64,000 nt of DNA, from assembly GCA_035048485.1 (NCBI GenBank), contig CM068580.1, positions 42,831,585 to 42,895,584 of the forward strand, given 5' to 3'. Under the pieces are notes generated by a model, which was given only the letters and a program-made list of their open reading frames with translations, had not been told where the DNA came from and searched no databases. Shown in pieces: positions 1 through 11,800 of the stretch (positions are counted from its first letter, which is position 1; the number at the start of each line of letters is the position of its first letter). The DNA is from Pteria penguin (lineage: Eukaryota; Mollusca; Bivalvia; Pterioida; Pteriidae). The position numbers were made by a program, and so were the translations under genes.

Positions 1-199
1 ACCTTAACCTTTGAAAGGTAAATTCATTAATGTGGAATTATGCAAGATTAAACAAGTATTCTGAGAGTATTGCTGATGCAATTATACATGTCCCCTACCA
101 ATTGCAACAGAAATCTTTCCCTTAGCAGCTTTAATTTGACAAAGAGAAGTATGTAATAGACATAAATGTAATGTCCAGACTGAGTACTAGATCTCCTTT

Positions 200-534
200 G
201 TGCATGTCTTTATATGCTGCCCTTCATCTCTGCCAAGTTTGGTGAAATTCTGTTAAATGATGTACATGTAGGAGGAGTTGCAAAGACCATATGTTTCAAT
301 TTAATGCATACATTTTCTAGATTCAAAACGCCATTACTCCTGCAAAAGTTTACAGAACAAAATTATCTAGTATCAAGCACATCTTCAAATGCTGCTCTTT
401 TTTTCTGCTAAGATTGTTGAAAATCTGTTAAATGGTGTAGGAGGACTTAATTACAAGGTTATTTGGACAGATGAACAGCCAGATGGATGGCGAGGAAACC
501 TATAGTCCCCTCTAATTTCACTGGTAGGGGACTA
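200..534. repeat. Degenerate TGTC/hairpin-type dispersed repeat
   Basis: Two related stretches, near 225-300 and 400-460, share the phrase ATTCTGTTAAATG followed by a GGAGGA motif. The right end carries a perfect 9-bp hairpin (TAGTCCCCT at 503-511, AGGGGACTA at 526-534, 14-base loop). Read on the minus strand the hairpin comes first, followed by a GTCC-containing stretch. This is the layout of several other repeats in the window (25793, 27773, 33661, 45803). It is probably a decayed non-autonomous element; the family is not identified. Confidence 0.45.
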
Positions 535-680
535 AGTAATTAGTAATACGTGTAATATCAGCAATTAAAGGGTTAAAAGACAGACAATAGGATTTTTCAT
601 AAGCCTCACTGATTTCAATTTACATGTGATAACAGTAAAGTGGGGCAGGTTGATCCTGTGATATCCCATTGGACTTCAGG

Positions 681-1108
681 CAGTGTCCGCGAAACTTTGT
701 TTAACTCCACAGGACATTCGGTCCTATTGGAAAACATATTTCATAGGACCGAAATCATTTCTGTCTGACCAAAAAAGAAAATTGAAGAATTTTCAATGGG
801 GTATTTAACATCGCCTTTTTGTCGGCGTCCGTCAATGTCAATTTTCTTTTGTTTAGTGGTTTTCCGGGGATTGCCCCCTCCACATTTTTTAATTTCGCTA
901 GAAAAGACATTCATGTACACTCAGGAACGCTCAAAATATAAAGGTCGTTATTAAATAGTGTAAGTGTTTACAAGACTCCGTCTTTCCGCGGTATACATAG
1001 TGTTGGAAGCAACATCGGACAAACCGGTCCGGCTAGAAAACGCGCAAATCGGACTGATCGCACTTTTGTCCGTTCGGTCCAACGGTCCGATGAATTTCGC
1101 GGACACTG
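681..1108. mobile_element. 428-bp non-autonomous DNA transposon (MITE) with 14-bp TIRs
   Basis: The ends are perfect 14-bp inverted repeats, CAGTGTCCGCGAAA at 681-694 and its complement at 1095-1108. They are directly flanked by a 6-bp direct repeat TTCAGG (675-680 and 1109-1114), read as the target-site duplication. Inside there are further inverted motifs around GGTCCTAT/ATAGGACC and several GGTCCG words. There is no transposase ORF. The CAGTG end suggests a hAT-like element, but hAT elements usually make 8-bp duplications, so the superfamily is open. It lies in an intron or downstream part of the ZCCHC7-like gene. Confidence 0.8.
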
Positions 1109-1171
1109 TTCAGGACAGATGACTTGGTTTTGATTTCAGCTTTTGGTTCAGATTTGTCCAAGGTTATTTAC

Positions 1172-1317
1172 AGGTATCATCCTCTGCCTCCTTATTTGTC
1201 CCTCCAGTATAGACTGAAGCCTATTTTCCCAGTACATTATATATTGGAATTTATGTAAAAGATCTGTAGTTGCTTTGGGAACTTGGCGATATGAAGTCAT
1301 CCACCAAGCAGGTGCCA
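1172..1317 (-). CDS. Putative next coding exon of the ZCCHC7-like gene
   Basis: On the minus strand an acceptor (ACATAG) precedes 1317 and a donor (GTAAAT) follows 1172. The 146 bases stay open when joined in phase to the single G that ends the upstream exon, giving 49 whole codons (start VAPAWWMTSYRQV). The coding frame is consistent with splicing. The peptide itself is not recognised and does not match the zinc-knuckle part of known ZCCHC7, so this could be a lineage-specific spacer exon or a chance open frame. Confidence 0.4.
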
Positions 1318-1415
1318 CTATGTACATCAAATAATCTTGGTAAAACATGAAACAATAATAAAATAAACGAATGTAAGAGTACAAATGTATTGCAAAACAA
1401 AGATATCTGATGTAC

Positions 1416-1979
1416 CTTTTGTCCGTTTCTTTAACAGCTTTTTCTGACCATCATCTATATTCAAATTAATTCCTTCAGTATCAGATATGTCTTCATCCAG
1501 CATCATACAGTCACTGTCAAATTCTTCTTCATATTCTCTAACCGATGATTTGCTACACTCCTCCTCACTTGACTCAACAATAATTACATCTTTGTCTTCT
1601 CCTTCAGATGATATCACTATTGAATCACAATCCTCTTTATTCACATCAAGCTTAGACCTTGTAGTCTCCTCCACTGAATCAAGACTTACAAAGTCAGAAC
1701 CTTCATTCTTTAAGTTTTTCTCAACTTTATTTGAATTCTGTATCACTGGCTGTTTAATATCAGAATTTTTATCATCAAGCTCTTTCTCATCAATATCCTG
1801 CATAGACGTTTCATAAAGATTGAATTTATATGGAACTTCTGAGTAAGTTTGCTGCATGGATTCTTCATCAGCCTCATAGTGAATTTGAGAATATAAAGCA
1901 ATTTCTATTTCTTTCCTTTCTTCTTCACTGTCTTCATCACATTCTCCCTCATTGTCCATTTCTTCAAAAGATCTGAATT
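1416..1979 (-). CDS. ZCCHC7: ZCCHC7/AIR-like protein, N-terminal acidic exon (partial gene)
   Basis: A minus-strand exon with acceptor CTGCAG before 1979 and donor G|GTACAT after 1416. The first ATG is at 1959 and the frame runs 181 codons plus one base into the donor. The protein is very acidic and Ser/Glu-rich, with the short block LYSQIHYEADEE near residue 22. Vertebrate ZCCHC7 has a very similar LYSQIHY block shortly after its start, followed by the same kind of acidic, serine-rich linker (VIxLSD/IVESSEEE-like strings). ZCCHC7 is the zinc-knuckle subunit of the nuclear TRAMP-like RNA surveillance complex (yeast Air1/2), which hands RNA to the exosome. The zinc knuckles themselves are not seen here and should lie farther left. 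The 20 bases before ATG in the exon are open in the same frame, so the true start could be in an upstream exon. The assignment rests mainly on one conserved block plus composition. Confidence 0.6.
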
Positions 1980-2829
1980 CTGCAGACCTAGTAATAATTC
2001 ATTTAACATGAATCAATTAATCTTTTACTTGACAAAACCTACATACAATATACATTAAATTCATTCTTAATGAAATATAAAGAATCAAATTGATTGTAGA
2101 CCAGACTAGTAAATTTCTTCACAGGGTATTATGACATACACTTATTCAGTTGAAGTATAACACTAATCTTAAGAGTACACTTCTTACCATAACTGCAGCA
2201 TTGCGGCATTCCGAGGTGACCCAAATATCTACATATATGTCAATCGTAGATAAATATTTTACTTTAAATGCCCTACACTAATTATTGCCTCTGGTGATAT
2301 TTCTTATCAGCTTTATGTGATCTTGCCTAAAAATCAAAAATCAAATAGTAGAGTATTATAAAATAAAAAAGCAAACAGAAAAAAAAATGTTTGATGATTT
2401 TTTTCCACAAGGGTTCGAGTGCACTCTGACGACAATCTGATGGAAAGGATTTCTATCTATTCTGCGCATACATGGTATATGTAGTAGATACCAAATAAAT
2501 AGATATGAATTTAATCAGATTGCTTCTCACATTAGTGAAATCATGAGGAAATTTTGAGAATGCCTTATGGATAATTTCTTTGATGGGTGTCAAATCAAAG
2601 TAAAGACCGATTCATATATTTGGTTAAGCTTCCAGATTTATGATTAGGCTTTTGACTACAATAGGAATTCCTTTATAATATGCCGCACGTTTAATTGTTT
2701 GGTAATTTCAAACGCTTATTTGGAAAAAAAGAGTTTACGCAAATATTATTATGAACATTCTTCACTAAATTTAATTATATTTATTCTCATCTCTATTTTT
2801 CTCATACTTAATCTATCATTTTTAAAAAA
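1980..2829. other. Non-coding stretch upstream of the ZCCHC7-like exon
   Basis: AT-rich DNA with no convincing exon on either strand. It begins with the acceptor of the ZCCHC7-like exon, so at least its left part is intron or 5' untranslated region of that gene. No promoter could be placed. Confidence 0.5.
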
Positions 2830-3625
2830 ATTGGCCATTTTCCAATTCCACGCTCCCTAGCGGATTTCAAGCAACTCCAAAACAAAATGGCGATATAAGT
2901 GGACATGCGCTACTATGCGTGTATCTAATCAGTCATCACAGGAGTGGTTTTTTATGAATAAATGACTGTTTAGCATAGATCTGTTAAAATTACCTTATCC
3001 ATATGACTGTGTCTTCATGTTTTCAGGAGTTGTAGTTTGTACTACTAAGGGAAATTAGTCAAATTTGGTCATATTTTGTGACAGGTAGCGATAGAGAATG
3101 TGCAGCGAAGGGCAACAAAACTGGTTCCAGAAATACGACATCTATGCTACAGCGAAAGATTGCGGAAATTGGGGATTCCATCACTTCAGTATCGCAGAAC
3201 TCGTGCAGACCTTGTGGAAACATATAAGATCAAGAATGGAATAGACACTGTGAATAAGACCATTTTTCCACAAAACCCAGCAAATATGGCAACTAGAGAG
3301 AATACAAGTAAGATCTACAAACAGCATTCGAGATTAGATATCAGGAAGTATAGTTTTACCCAATGAGTTGTGGATCATTGGAACTCATTACCAGAGAACG
3401 TTGTGTGATCCCCAAGTGTAAATAGTTTTAAAAGTAGACTCAATTCATCATGGAATGTGTCTTTTAAATTTGAGCCAAGTTTTTATGGACCAGAAGCAAC
3501 CAGTGGAAGACAGAACCAGTTAAGAAGAGTCGCAGAGGCAGTAGATGCTTAATAACGACTTCCAGGACAAGGTAAACAAGGTTACCTTTGTGTTAATTGG
3601 GTCAACTTAATTAATGTTTTAATAG
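2830..3625 (+). mobile_element. Internally deleted LINE remnant with RT C-terminal fragment
   Basis: The segment has three parts. 2830-3085 is a leader, 3085-3552 encodes the C-terminal end of a non-LTR retrotransposon polymerase, and 3565-3625 is a tail. The leader and the tail both recur, diverged and in inverted orientation, in the X repeat (4158-4440 and 3950-4010). X therefore looks like a shorter derivative of the same family that lacks the polymerase piece. An ATTT-rich tract follows at 3658-3705. Confidence 0.65.
3085..3552 (+). pseudogene. LINE reverse transcriptase C-terminal fragment (decayed)
   Basis: The frame starting at 3085 reads VAIENVQRRATKLVPE, then ERLRKLGIPSLQYRR, then RADLVETYKI. 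This is the hallmark block at the end of CR1/RTE/Jockey-like non-LTR polymerases (VQRRATK...L..Y.ERL..L.L..L..RR.R.D....YKI). The frame is interrupted by TGA codons at 3364 and shortly after the WNSLPENVV block, and ends at a TAA at 3550-3552. The catalytic RT domain and the endonuclease are absent. It is a dead copy. Confidence 0.85.
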
Positions 3626-3932
3626 TAATATCAGGGATGTAGACAATATGTTTTTCATTATTATTATTTATTTATTTATTTACTATTTTATTTATTTATT
3701 TTTTTTGTAAAGTAAAAGTCACATCTGTATATATGTCTCTGAAGGGACGTATAGACATATATATTACTACCTGGAATGGACAAATATATCCTTTTCATTA
3801 AGAGCATGTTATTAAATATACACAACCCAGGTGACTTTAAAAAAGCATGTAATAAAATACATACATGTGTACACAACCCACAAATGTAACTTTAAATCAA
3901 CTTTGTCCAAAATCACTCGGATTACAATGCGG

Positions 3933-4567
3933 TACTATTGCCCTTACCCACATTTGTATGTACCGTTAATTAATTAAGTTGTCCCAATCAACACAAAGGT
4001 AACACATGACACTTGCAAATATGGATTGCTGGGTCAAATTGCTGACTTATGTCCAATAAGCCAATTACATAATACAGTATGGACGGTATTTTAAGGAATG
4101 TTGCATTTGACTTTTGCTAGGGGAACCTGGAAATACAGGTGACAAACCGGCTAACACCTGTCACAAAATATGACCAAATATTACTAATGTCTGTTAGTGT
4201 TAGTACTACAAGCTACAACTAATGAAAACAGGAGGATATGTCCGTATGAATAATTTCGTTTTAACAGATCTATGGTAAACAGTCATTTATTCATAAAAAA
4301 ACCCACTCCTGTAATTATTGATGAGATTCACGCATAGTAGTGTTTGTCCATTTATACCGACATTTTGTTTTTGGAATCGTGGAAATCTGCTAGGGGGCGC
4401 GGAACTGGAAAGTGGTCAATTTAGAATGACTCTCGCACTTAGATACTTAAGGATGCATTTAATTTGGAATACATGGCATAAAACAAAAAAAAAACCTTAT
4501 GCAAAACTGCTTGTGTTACATCTGGATTATCAGACAAGATTTTAAGATGCCTAAATATACGTTTAAT
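3933..4567. repeat. X repeat, copy 1 (635 bp)
   Basis: This stretch is repeated without a visible difference at 6765-7399 (constant offset of 2832). It starts with TACTATTGCC and ends with ATACGTTTAAT. On the minus strand it resembles the leader and tail of the LINE remnant at 2830-3625, so it is probably a non-autonomous derivative of that family. The 75-codon open frame inside it (4318-4545) has no recognisable domain and is not called as a gene. In this copy X runs directly into Y, which preserves the uninterrupted X-Y junction (ATACGTTTAATAGCCC). Confidence 0.9.
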
Positions 4568-5083
4568 AGCCCTATACAATGTATAATCACAATCAACCAT
4601 AATGTTGTATTGGTGAAGTGGTGTGCAGTGATGTGAACCGAGATACGCGAATAATTGGACAATCCGCATTCTCGGTAGTGTACCTCTAAAATACACCCAC
4701 CCGAAATAAGAGGGTTTGCACCAAAGCCCCCTCTCCTCCTTCCTCTTGCTAAATCATCAAGACTGAGTTCTCTTGTGACATTTAAGATACTGTTTCAGCA
4801 GAAACACAGGTTAAAATGTGAATTTTGAAATTTAAACTTTAGAAATATTATATTCAAAAGAATACGTACATGATCTATGGTCGTCACTGACACTGAGAGA
4901 CTGACGTTTTCACATGCGCTCGGGATTAAGAAATTTTGTTCAACGTCACTTATAAGCTTCAACTTGGAGTGAAAATCGAACGCCAATTTTCAGTGGTATG
5001 AAGCGCATATATGACACTAAAGAAATTGGACAAGTTGTCACAAATACAACTCTAACAAATCTAAAAAAAAAAAAAAAAAAAAA

Positions 5084-5118
<35 letters not shown>

Positions 5119-5158
5119 AAAAAGATAATACAAGTTAGATAAACAAACATACAAACAA

Positions 5159-5168
5159 ACAAATAAAT

Positions 5169-5200
<32 letters not shown>

Positions 5201-5225
5201 ATATATATTATATATATATATATTT
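5159..5225. repeat. AT microsatellite, copy 1
   Basis: Runs of TA dinucleotides with two interruptions. The matching tract in copy 2 of the block (about 14307-14460) is much longer. Confidence 0.95.
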
Positions 5226-5270
5226 AAATAGCTAGTAAACGAATATGAATGGATAGTTATATAAATAATT

Positions 5271-5833
5271 TTAAAGTAAAGAAAGATATAGCTGCCTTAG
5301 TAGGGATTCCGAAGTGTCCAGTGATGGAATGTTGCTACTTATGAAAGGAAAGTTTGTGATAACGAAATTGAAATCGTCACGTTTGTCATAGAGTGAAGTG
5401 TTCAATTGACCATTAATGTCGAAAGACAACATAATATCTAAATACGAAGTATAATTACTACTTTCTATGGTTTCTTTGACCTCCAGTTCACTTGGATAGA
5501 TGATGCTAAGGTAATCCGCGAATGAAGGATTATTAATTGAAAGCAAGTCATCTATATATCTGTAAGTAAAATTGAAGCCAAGAGCCAATTGGTTTTTTTT
5601 TTTCCTTGCGAAAGCAAAGACTGAATGAATTCAGCTTCGTATGAGTAAAGGAATATGCCAGCCAGTAGCGGAGCACAGCTAGTGCCCTTTGGAATGCCGA
5701 CAATTTGTTGAAAAACCTTACCTCCAAACACCACAAAAATGTTATCGATAAGATGTTTTATTATTATATTCATTAGACTAAGCAAGACGCTGTCCAGCAA
5801 CTTGACATCTATAGAATATCGGTACCAGTTCAA
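5271..5833 (-). pseudogene. Reverse transcriptase, Penelope-like type, frameshifted and truncated (copy 1)
   Basis: On the minus strand the frame reads FGGKVFQQIVGIPKGTSCAP, continues LLAGIFLYSYEAEF, then after a frameshift in an A-rich lysine tract gives FNFTYRYIDDLLSINN and KRDDFNFVITNFPF. The GIPxGTxCAPLLA and YIDD motifs identify an RT palm domain. This subgroup occurs widely in marine invertebrate genomes, and the assignment to Penelope-like elements is from memory. No GIY-YIG endonuclease is visible. The frame is broken near 5590-5600 and the C-terminal end is replaced by unrelated residues because of the 727-bp deletion after the SSNIPS block. Non-functional. Confidence 0.8.
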
Positions 5834-6764
5834 TCTGTCAAAATCAGATTATTTATTTCTCAACACCAAATCATGTCACCGAGTAGCACCAGAGACATAA
5901 GATATATGTCTCTGACAGAGAGTAAGTAGTCTATGTCTGTGGTATAGACAACAGACTACATGTATATAAAACAAATCTTACAAAATAACATTAAAGAGTG
6001 TCCAAGACAATTGATATAAATTTTATATTATCATATAGGATACCGATATGGCTTTCTTGAAAGCACATGTATTTACTAAATCAGTATTTAAGAAGTAGGA
6101 TTTAATTCACTCATTTTGCACTCATCTGAAAGTAGTCTATTCCTCTCCTCATGAAGTATGACACTCATTTATGAGTACACTTCGTAATGGAAGAAGAAAA
6201 ATGATGAAATATTACTAATATTCGCTTCTGTTTTATTTTTCCCTTATTGTTGTTCATGTGAATGCCCTTTCAGGATCACTATTTACAAGAACGCATACAT
6301 CAAAATAAATATGTATGTGTGTGTGCTATTTTACATAATTATGGATTTTGCAGATCTGAATTTAAATAATTCTTTGTCCCCGAATGCTAATGAAATGTCT
6401 GTGTGGGGTTGTTTCAAAGGGCTTACTTTTTTCCGAAAATCGTCAGAATTTCAGAGTTTTGAATAGACTTTATTTTGACTGTAGGGAGCACTCCCATCGC
6501 TTTTTCCTGATTCTGCCTCCTCATGCCATCATAACTGAGCCAACAAGCAGTGCGAATTGTATATAAACATTGTACTAATGCGAACTGTCTCGCTAACAAG
6601 TTGTCTTTCGTCAACTACTTGGTGATAAAAATGTTTTAAATATAGACTAACAATATCATGGAAATGTTTATAGTTTAAAGCATTTGTGTGATTCAGAATA
6701 AATACCTCGATCCGTTGCTACATATCGACTGTGCAACAGAACTAAAGATTCAAAATGACACATT

Positions 6765-7399
6765 TACTATTGCCCTTACCCACATTTGTATGTACCGTTA
6801 ATTAATTAAGTTGTCCCAATCAACACAAAGGTAACACATGACACTTGCAAATATGGATTGCTGGGTCAAATTGCTGACTTATGTCCAATAAGCCAATTAC
6901 ATAATACAGTATGGACGGTATTTTAAGGAATGTTGCATTTGACTTTTGCTAGGGGAACCTGGAAATACAGGTGACAAACCGGCTAACACCTGTCACAAAA
7001 TATGACCAAATATTACTAATGTCTGTTAGTGTTAGTACTACAAGCTACAACTAATGAAAACAGGAGGATATGTCCGTATGAATAATTTCGTTTTAACAGA
7101 TCTATGGTAAACAGTCATTTATTCATAAAAAAACCCACTCCTGTAATTATTGATGAGATTCACGCATAGTAGTGTTTGTCCATTTATACCGACATTTTGT
7201 TTTTGGAATCGTGGAAATCTGCTAGGGGGCGCGGAACTGGAAAGTGGTCAATTTAGAATGACTCTCGCACTTAGATACTTAAGGATGCATTTAATTTGGA
7301 ATACATGGCATAAAACAAAAAAAAAACCTTATGCAAAACTGCTTGTGTTACATCTGGATTATCAGACAAGATTTTAAGATGCCTAAATATACGTTTAAT
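6765..7399. repeat. X repeat, copy 2 (635 bp)
   Basis: Matches 3933-4567 with no difference found by eye. The junction with the preceding Y copy 1 shows a 3-base overlap TAC (6765-6767), which is also present at the outer left (3933-3935) and outer right (16729-16731) breakpoints. The last seven bases, GTTTAAT (7393-7399), form the left target-site duplication of the transposon that starts at 7400. Confidence 0.9.
7393..7399. other. Left target-site duplication of the 6.3-kb transposon
   Basis: GTTTAAT, matched by GTTTAAT at 13692-13698. The unoccupied site exists once at 4561-4567 in the other copy of the block. A TTAA core lies inside the heptamer, so a 4-bp TTAA duplication with slightly different element ends is the alternative reading. 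Confidence 0.85.
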
Positions 7400-8816
7400 T
7401 AGCAACCCCAGGTGATTTTTTCAAAGTCATTTATTGACCTCACAATTAGTTTATCTTGAAAGAACTCACTGAAAGCTGCTCAGAACAGTTTTCCTTTTTC
7501 TGATATCATTAATAATAAAAAAGTTATGGTATTTTGAAGTTGCTAATTTTCGACCATTTTTTGGAATTTTTCTTCTTCTTAGGCTTAGTAATTGTCAATC
7601 GCGTCGACGGAACCGACACGATTGAAAAATTCACTTATTTTTTGTCGTTTCTTTATTTTTCATCCAATTTTAATGAAACTTGGTACTCTGACTGAAAAAG
7701 TGGTGATCTTTTCATTTCTGATGAGATATGTTGTCTCCCTCCATTACAACACATACTAACGAGCAAAATTCTATGAAAAAATATATGGTTTATACTTGTC
7801 ACAAATGCAAACAAACATACATATCACATAATTTCATCAATATTAATTTTATAACATATCAGCATTTGTTTACAACTAAGGTATAAAGCATTAATTTTCT
7901 TATTATTATTACACATGGCTATCACATTAAAATCCTTTTGTACAAACACTAATGTGCAATGACCTTGAAGGCATAGGCTTCATTGTTAATTGTGGTAAGT
8001 CTGGCCTAAATGTGACCTTATCCTATTCTGAAATTTTCATCACAATTAAAACTCCTAGCATGTATAAAGCTGAATGAAAGAATGAAACCAAAAATACAGA
8101 TATTAAGTATATTATATATATACCAATTCTAATTCTGTAATTGAGAATAATATCTGGTAACATGATTCCATGGGCAATACAAAATTTTAAAATGGAATGT
8201 AACAATGTTGTACAAACTTAAACATTTTAGTAATTTTATACAATACACCATGTATCAAGAAGTATATGCACATCTATTAATATTTCTAGGCTTTTATTTT
8301 CAAATATATCAATATATTAAACACTCACATAAAAACAACAGGATCAGGAAGGTAAGATTTTGAAATACTATGCCTATTTTGGCAACAAAGCCAGAAAACC
8401 TATTTTTAGCATAAAGGTCACAGTCAACTGTCAAGGTCATTGACCATGGAAAGTTTTGTCATTTGAAGGAGTTTCATCTGTGGAGTATGCATTGTAACTG
8501 CAATTTTATATCTCTTGGTTTAAAAGTAATGACAAAAGTTAAGTTGACAGCAGACAGACAAACAAATAATGAAATGGACAAATAGAACAAAATAATATGC
8601 AAATGATCATTTGATTCTGGGGCATAAAAATCTAAACAGTATATATGAATAAATATAAATATGAAATCACAGTTAAACCATGGATAAACTGGGTTCAAAA
8701 TGGATATGAATAACTACCCAAATGTACATGGTTAAACCATGTATAGACTGGGTCATAAAACAATACAACATTACACTGCTCTAGCCTTGCTTCAATGATA
8801 AATTAATTGACACATA
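7400..8816. other. Left non-coding arm of the transposon
   Basis: Contains the left end, an AT-rich stretch, and at about 8390-8660 a TGTC/GGTCA-type repeat on the minus strand (words CAGACAGACAAACAAAT, TCAAGGTCATTGACC and GGGGCATAAAAA). No gene is supported. Confidence 0.6.
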
Positions 8817-11800
8817 TCAAAAATAAATAGATTTGTACATCTTATACAGATCACTGATTTCCACATGATCACTTATTTTCCATAGCCGTCCAGAATTCAC
8901 AGCCTCGGGAATGAAACATTTTGATAACACAAATTCATTTTTCACTTTCTGGATGTCGTCACGTGGAGGCCATTTGAATACCCCATCTTTGTTTGTAGAT
9001 ACCAGGAACTTGACTGTTAGAATTTCTTCATTCACATTCACCACTATGCCAGGATACCAGGTATCTTGGTATGCTACAGCCACATAGTCATTCACTTCTG
9101 CCATTTCCATTGGTAATTGAGACTGCAACTGTTCCTCTAAATCTTCCAACTCGTCTGTAGGCGATTCAGACACATCCTCATCATCATGCCTTCTGCGATT
9201 ACGACGGTCAGTGGATGACCTGTCATTTTCTCGTTGTCTCTTCTTGTTTGTGGCATTTCTCATTTCATTTGCTATTTCAGTCAGAACAAGATTCTCCATC
9301 CTTGTATGCTGTTCACGGAGATCTTTTCCACCTTTACGAGCAGACTTCAGGATCGATTGTCGGTCAGGCTGGGGCATATCATGAAGCCACTTTGACATTG
9401 CTGTACGATTGCGTTTTCAGCAACTGCACTGATGAGTGATGGTGCATAGAGGCATGAGGTCTTCTTCTCTGGCTGCTATCAAGGTCCCCGAAGTGGTGTT
9501 CGCAACCAAGGTTTGTAAGTTTTGCAAACTTGGTCCTTGCAGGTTGTTTCTCAGAGGGTATCTCGCTGAAATCTCCAGTATCCAAGAAGTCTGCAAGCTG
9601 CTTTTCAGTTGTTTTCAGCATGGAACCCACACTAACTCTAATGGTGTCCAGAAGAATTTCGCGGTGTTGATCCTCAATAACAAAAAGACTATCCTCGAGG
9701 TGCTTCCTGCTTGGAACATTTGCTATACTTTCAGGATCTTCATCAGACCAGTGTGTTCCCGTTTTCAGCATCAACGCTGGGTTGTTTTTGTAAGCAGAAA
9801 GGAAGGCATGCAGGCTCTGAATGTGTTTGAATAACTCTACGTACTTCACGGATGAAGAAGTGATGAGATTCCAGTATGGTCCTGTTATTTTCAAGTAGAG
9901 TATACCAAAACACTGCATTAGTCTGGCAATGACATCGGACTTTAAGTCAGCTGACACAGATTTCAGCTTTAAATTTGGTGCGGTGACACAATCAAGCACT
10001 GCAAGAAAGTCCCCTCTGTGTAAGTAAATTTCAGCTGCATTCTGGAACAGAGCATTGAAACGGTTGTCTCTGTAATTTCCAATGAGTGACTTGATTCCAT
10101 GTTCACTACAATAGGCCTCCCACAAATCTCTCAGTCCAATGTGATCTCCAGCCGGTCCAAATGTGTCTGACACTGTGCGAATAACTCTCTCAGTAACAGT
10201 TCCCTTTCTGCTCCAGAATTTGAATACTTCTATCTGGTCTCGTCCTAATGGGCCATGGGTTTTCATTAAAATTGTTTTCAAAGTCTTTCATATCTTTTGC
10301 TATATAGTTATGAAATCCCAACAAAACATGGGCCATGCAGTAGAGATTGAGTACTTTTGGGCGCTGTTCATCGTCACATTCGGAGAGTTTTTCATCTCGC
10401 CATTTGTCCAGTAGTTTGTTTGCCTTCTTTTCATTATTTGCCCTGTCACTCATTGTAAAAGAAAGCTTCTCAAGAGAGGATTTGATGTAGTCTTCCCTGT
10501 TGTTTTCAAGATCTTCTTGCTGCAATGAATTTAAATCAGCAAGTTCATACAAATGCTGCTTTGTCACATTGTTGATTTCCGTCGCTGTTTCTCTTGACAC
10601 TCTGCTGAACCCTAGACTCATGATTTCTCCTGACGACAATGTTACAGAGGTGTCCAGTATTTTCTGTCTCCTCCGTGTAGTCCCATCTCTATTCAAACCC
10701 CAATTTTCACACTCAACAAGTTTGTCCGAAATGAAAGTTTTTGCCAGAAAGTGACCTTCATCCACTATAGCCTGCACTGTTGATTTTGATGGTAAGTCGC
10801 CCTCTAAGAAAGTTGTGCATGCAGATTCCTACAAACTGCTGCAATGACTGGAGAAACTTTCTCCACTGCCACTTCCAAACCACTTAATTCCATAATACAC
10901 ATACGTATTTCATCAGAATATGTTCCATCCTTTTGTTTTGTTTGTACTTTTATGCTGGGCTAGGTCAGTCATTTCTTCTATCTGTAAGTTCCAAACTTTC
11001 AATTACTCTATCTTTTTCTTGCAATGCATCCTTAAGCTTGTCCAATTTCTGTACATGTGCCAGATGCAATTTCTGCACGAAGCTTTTTGGATGTTCGCTT
11101 GTAATAGCTTTAGAATTTTCTGTGTCTGAACTTTCTTTTTCTCCTCAGCTTTAAGGGTATTTATGTGCTCTGTCTGTGTTTCCATTTGTTGCTTCAATTG
11201 CTCGTTTTCCTCCTCCAAAGTATGAATTTGCTTGTCTTTTGCTGCAATGATGCATGAATTATTTTCCACACTTTTGTTTAGTTTTAAAACAGTTCGCTGA
11301 CTCTGTCGAAGAAGGTTTAAATTTTGTTTTGATTTCTGATCGCGTTTATTTACATTTCTCACTGAGTAATGACCCAACTGTTTCTGAATAAATTCAAGTT
11401 TCTGTTTAGACTCTTCTATATTTTTCACAACATTCTGCAGCAAATTATTCTTTTTAGACAATTCATATGTTTCCAAATTGTTCTGTTTCTTGACCTCACT
11501 GCGCTGAACACGAGTCTGCAAAGAATCACTGCACTTAGGGTTAATATCTGTATCATAAGCAGGTGAAGTGAAGTGGCTACATTCAAGTCACCAAGGAGAA
11601 TTTTCTGTTGTTGTGGTTACTTCAGGTGGCAACTGAATTGGACTTGGAATAAACAAGCTGCAGACTGGGAGTGGGAGCTGGTGCTATGTAGAATGGTTCT
11701 GACAGAAAATTCTCAAGAGATGCATATCCTTTCACACGCTTTTTCTAGCTGAATTTCTTCTTGTACTCCAATAGTCTGACAATTTTGGACTTCATGGAAG

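Larger units (their letters stand above)
4568..6764. repeat. Y repeat, copy 1 (with internal deletion)
   Basis: Copy 1 of the second half of the tandem unit; the partner is 13699-16730. The two copies are almost identical outside simple-sequence tracts. Relative to copy 2 it lacks 727 bp between 5321 and 5322 (copy 2 bases 14559-15285). It contains a long A tract (about 5062-5124), an AT microsatellite (about 5169-5221) and a broken reverse transcriptase on the minus strand. At 5890-5920 an AGAGACATA/TATGTCTCT hairpin is present. Confidence 0.9.

Noticed and set aside
1487..1816. A serine-rich plus-strand protein
   Set aside because: It is the antisense shadow of the acidic ZCCHC7-like exon.
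5890..5945. AGAGACATA hairpin as a transcription terminator
   Set aside because: Rho-independent terminators are not expected in an animal genome; it is part of the Y repeat.
3933..7399. X-Y-X read as an LTR retrotransposon or a Penelope pseudo-LTR copy
   Set aside because: Identical X copies around Y look like LTRs, but the second X is followed by the transposon and then by a second Y, so the pattern is a tandem X-Y / X-Y block. X also relates to a LINE and has no TG...CA ends.
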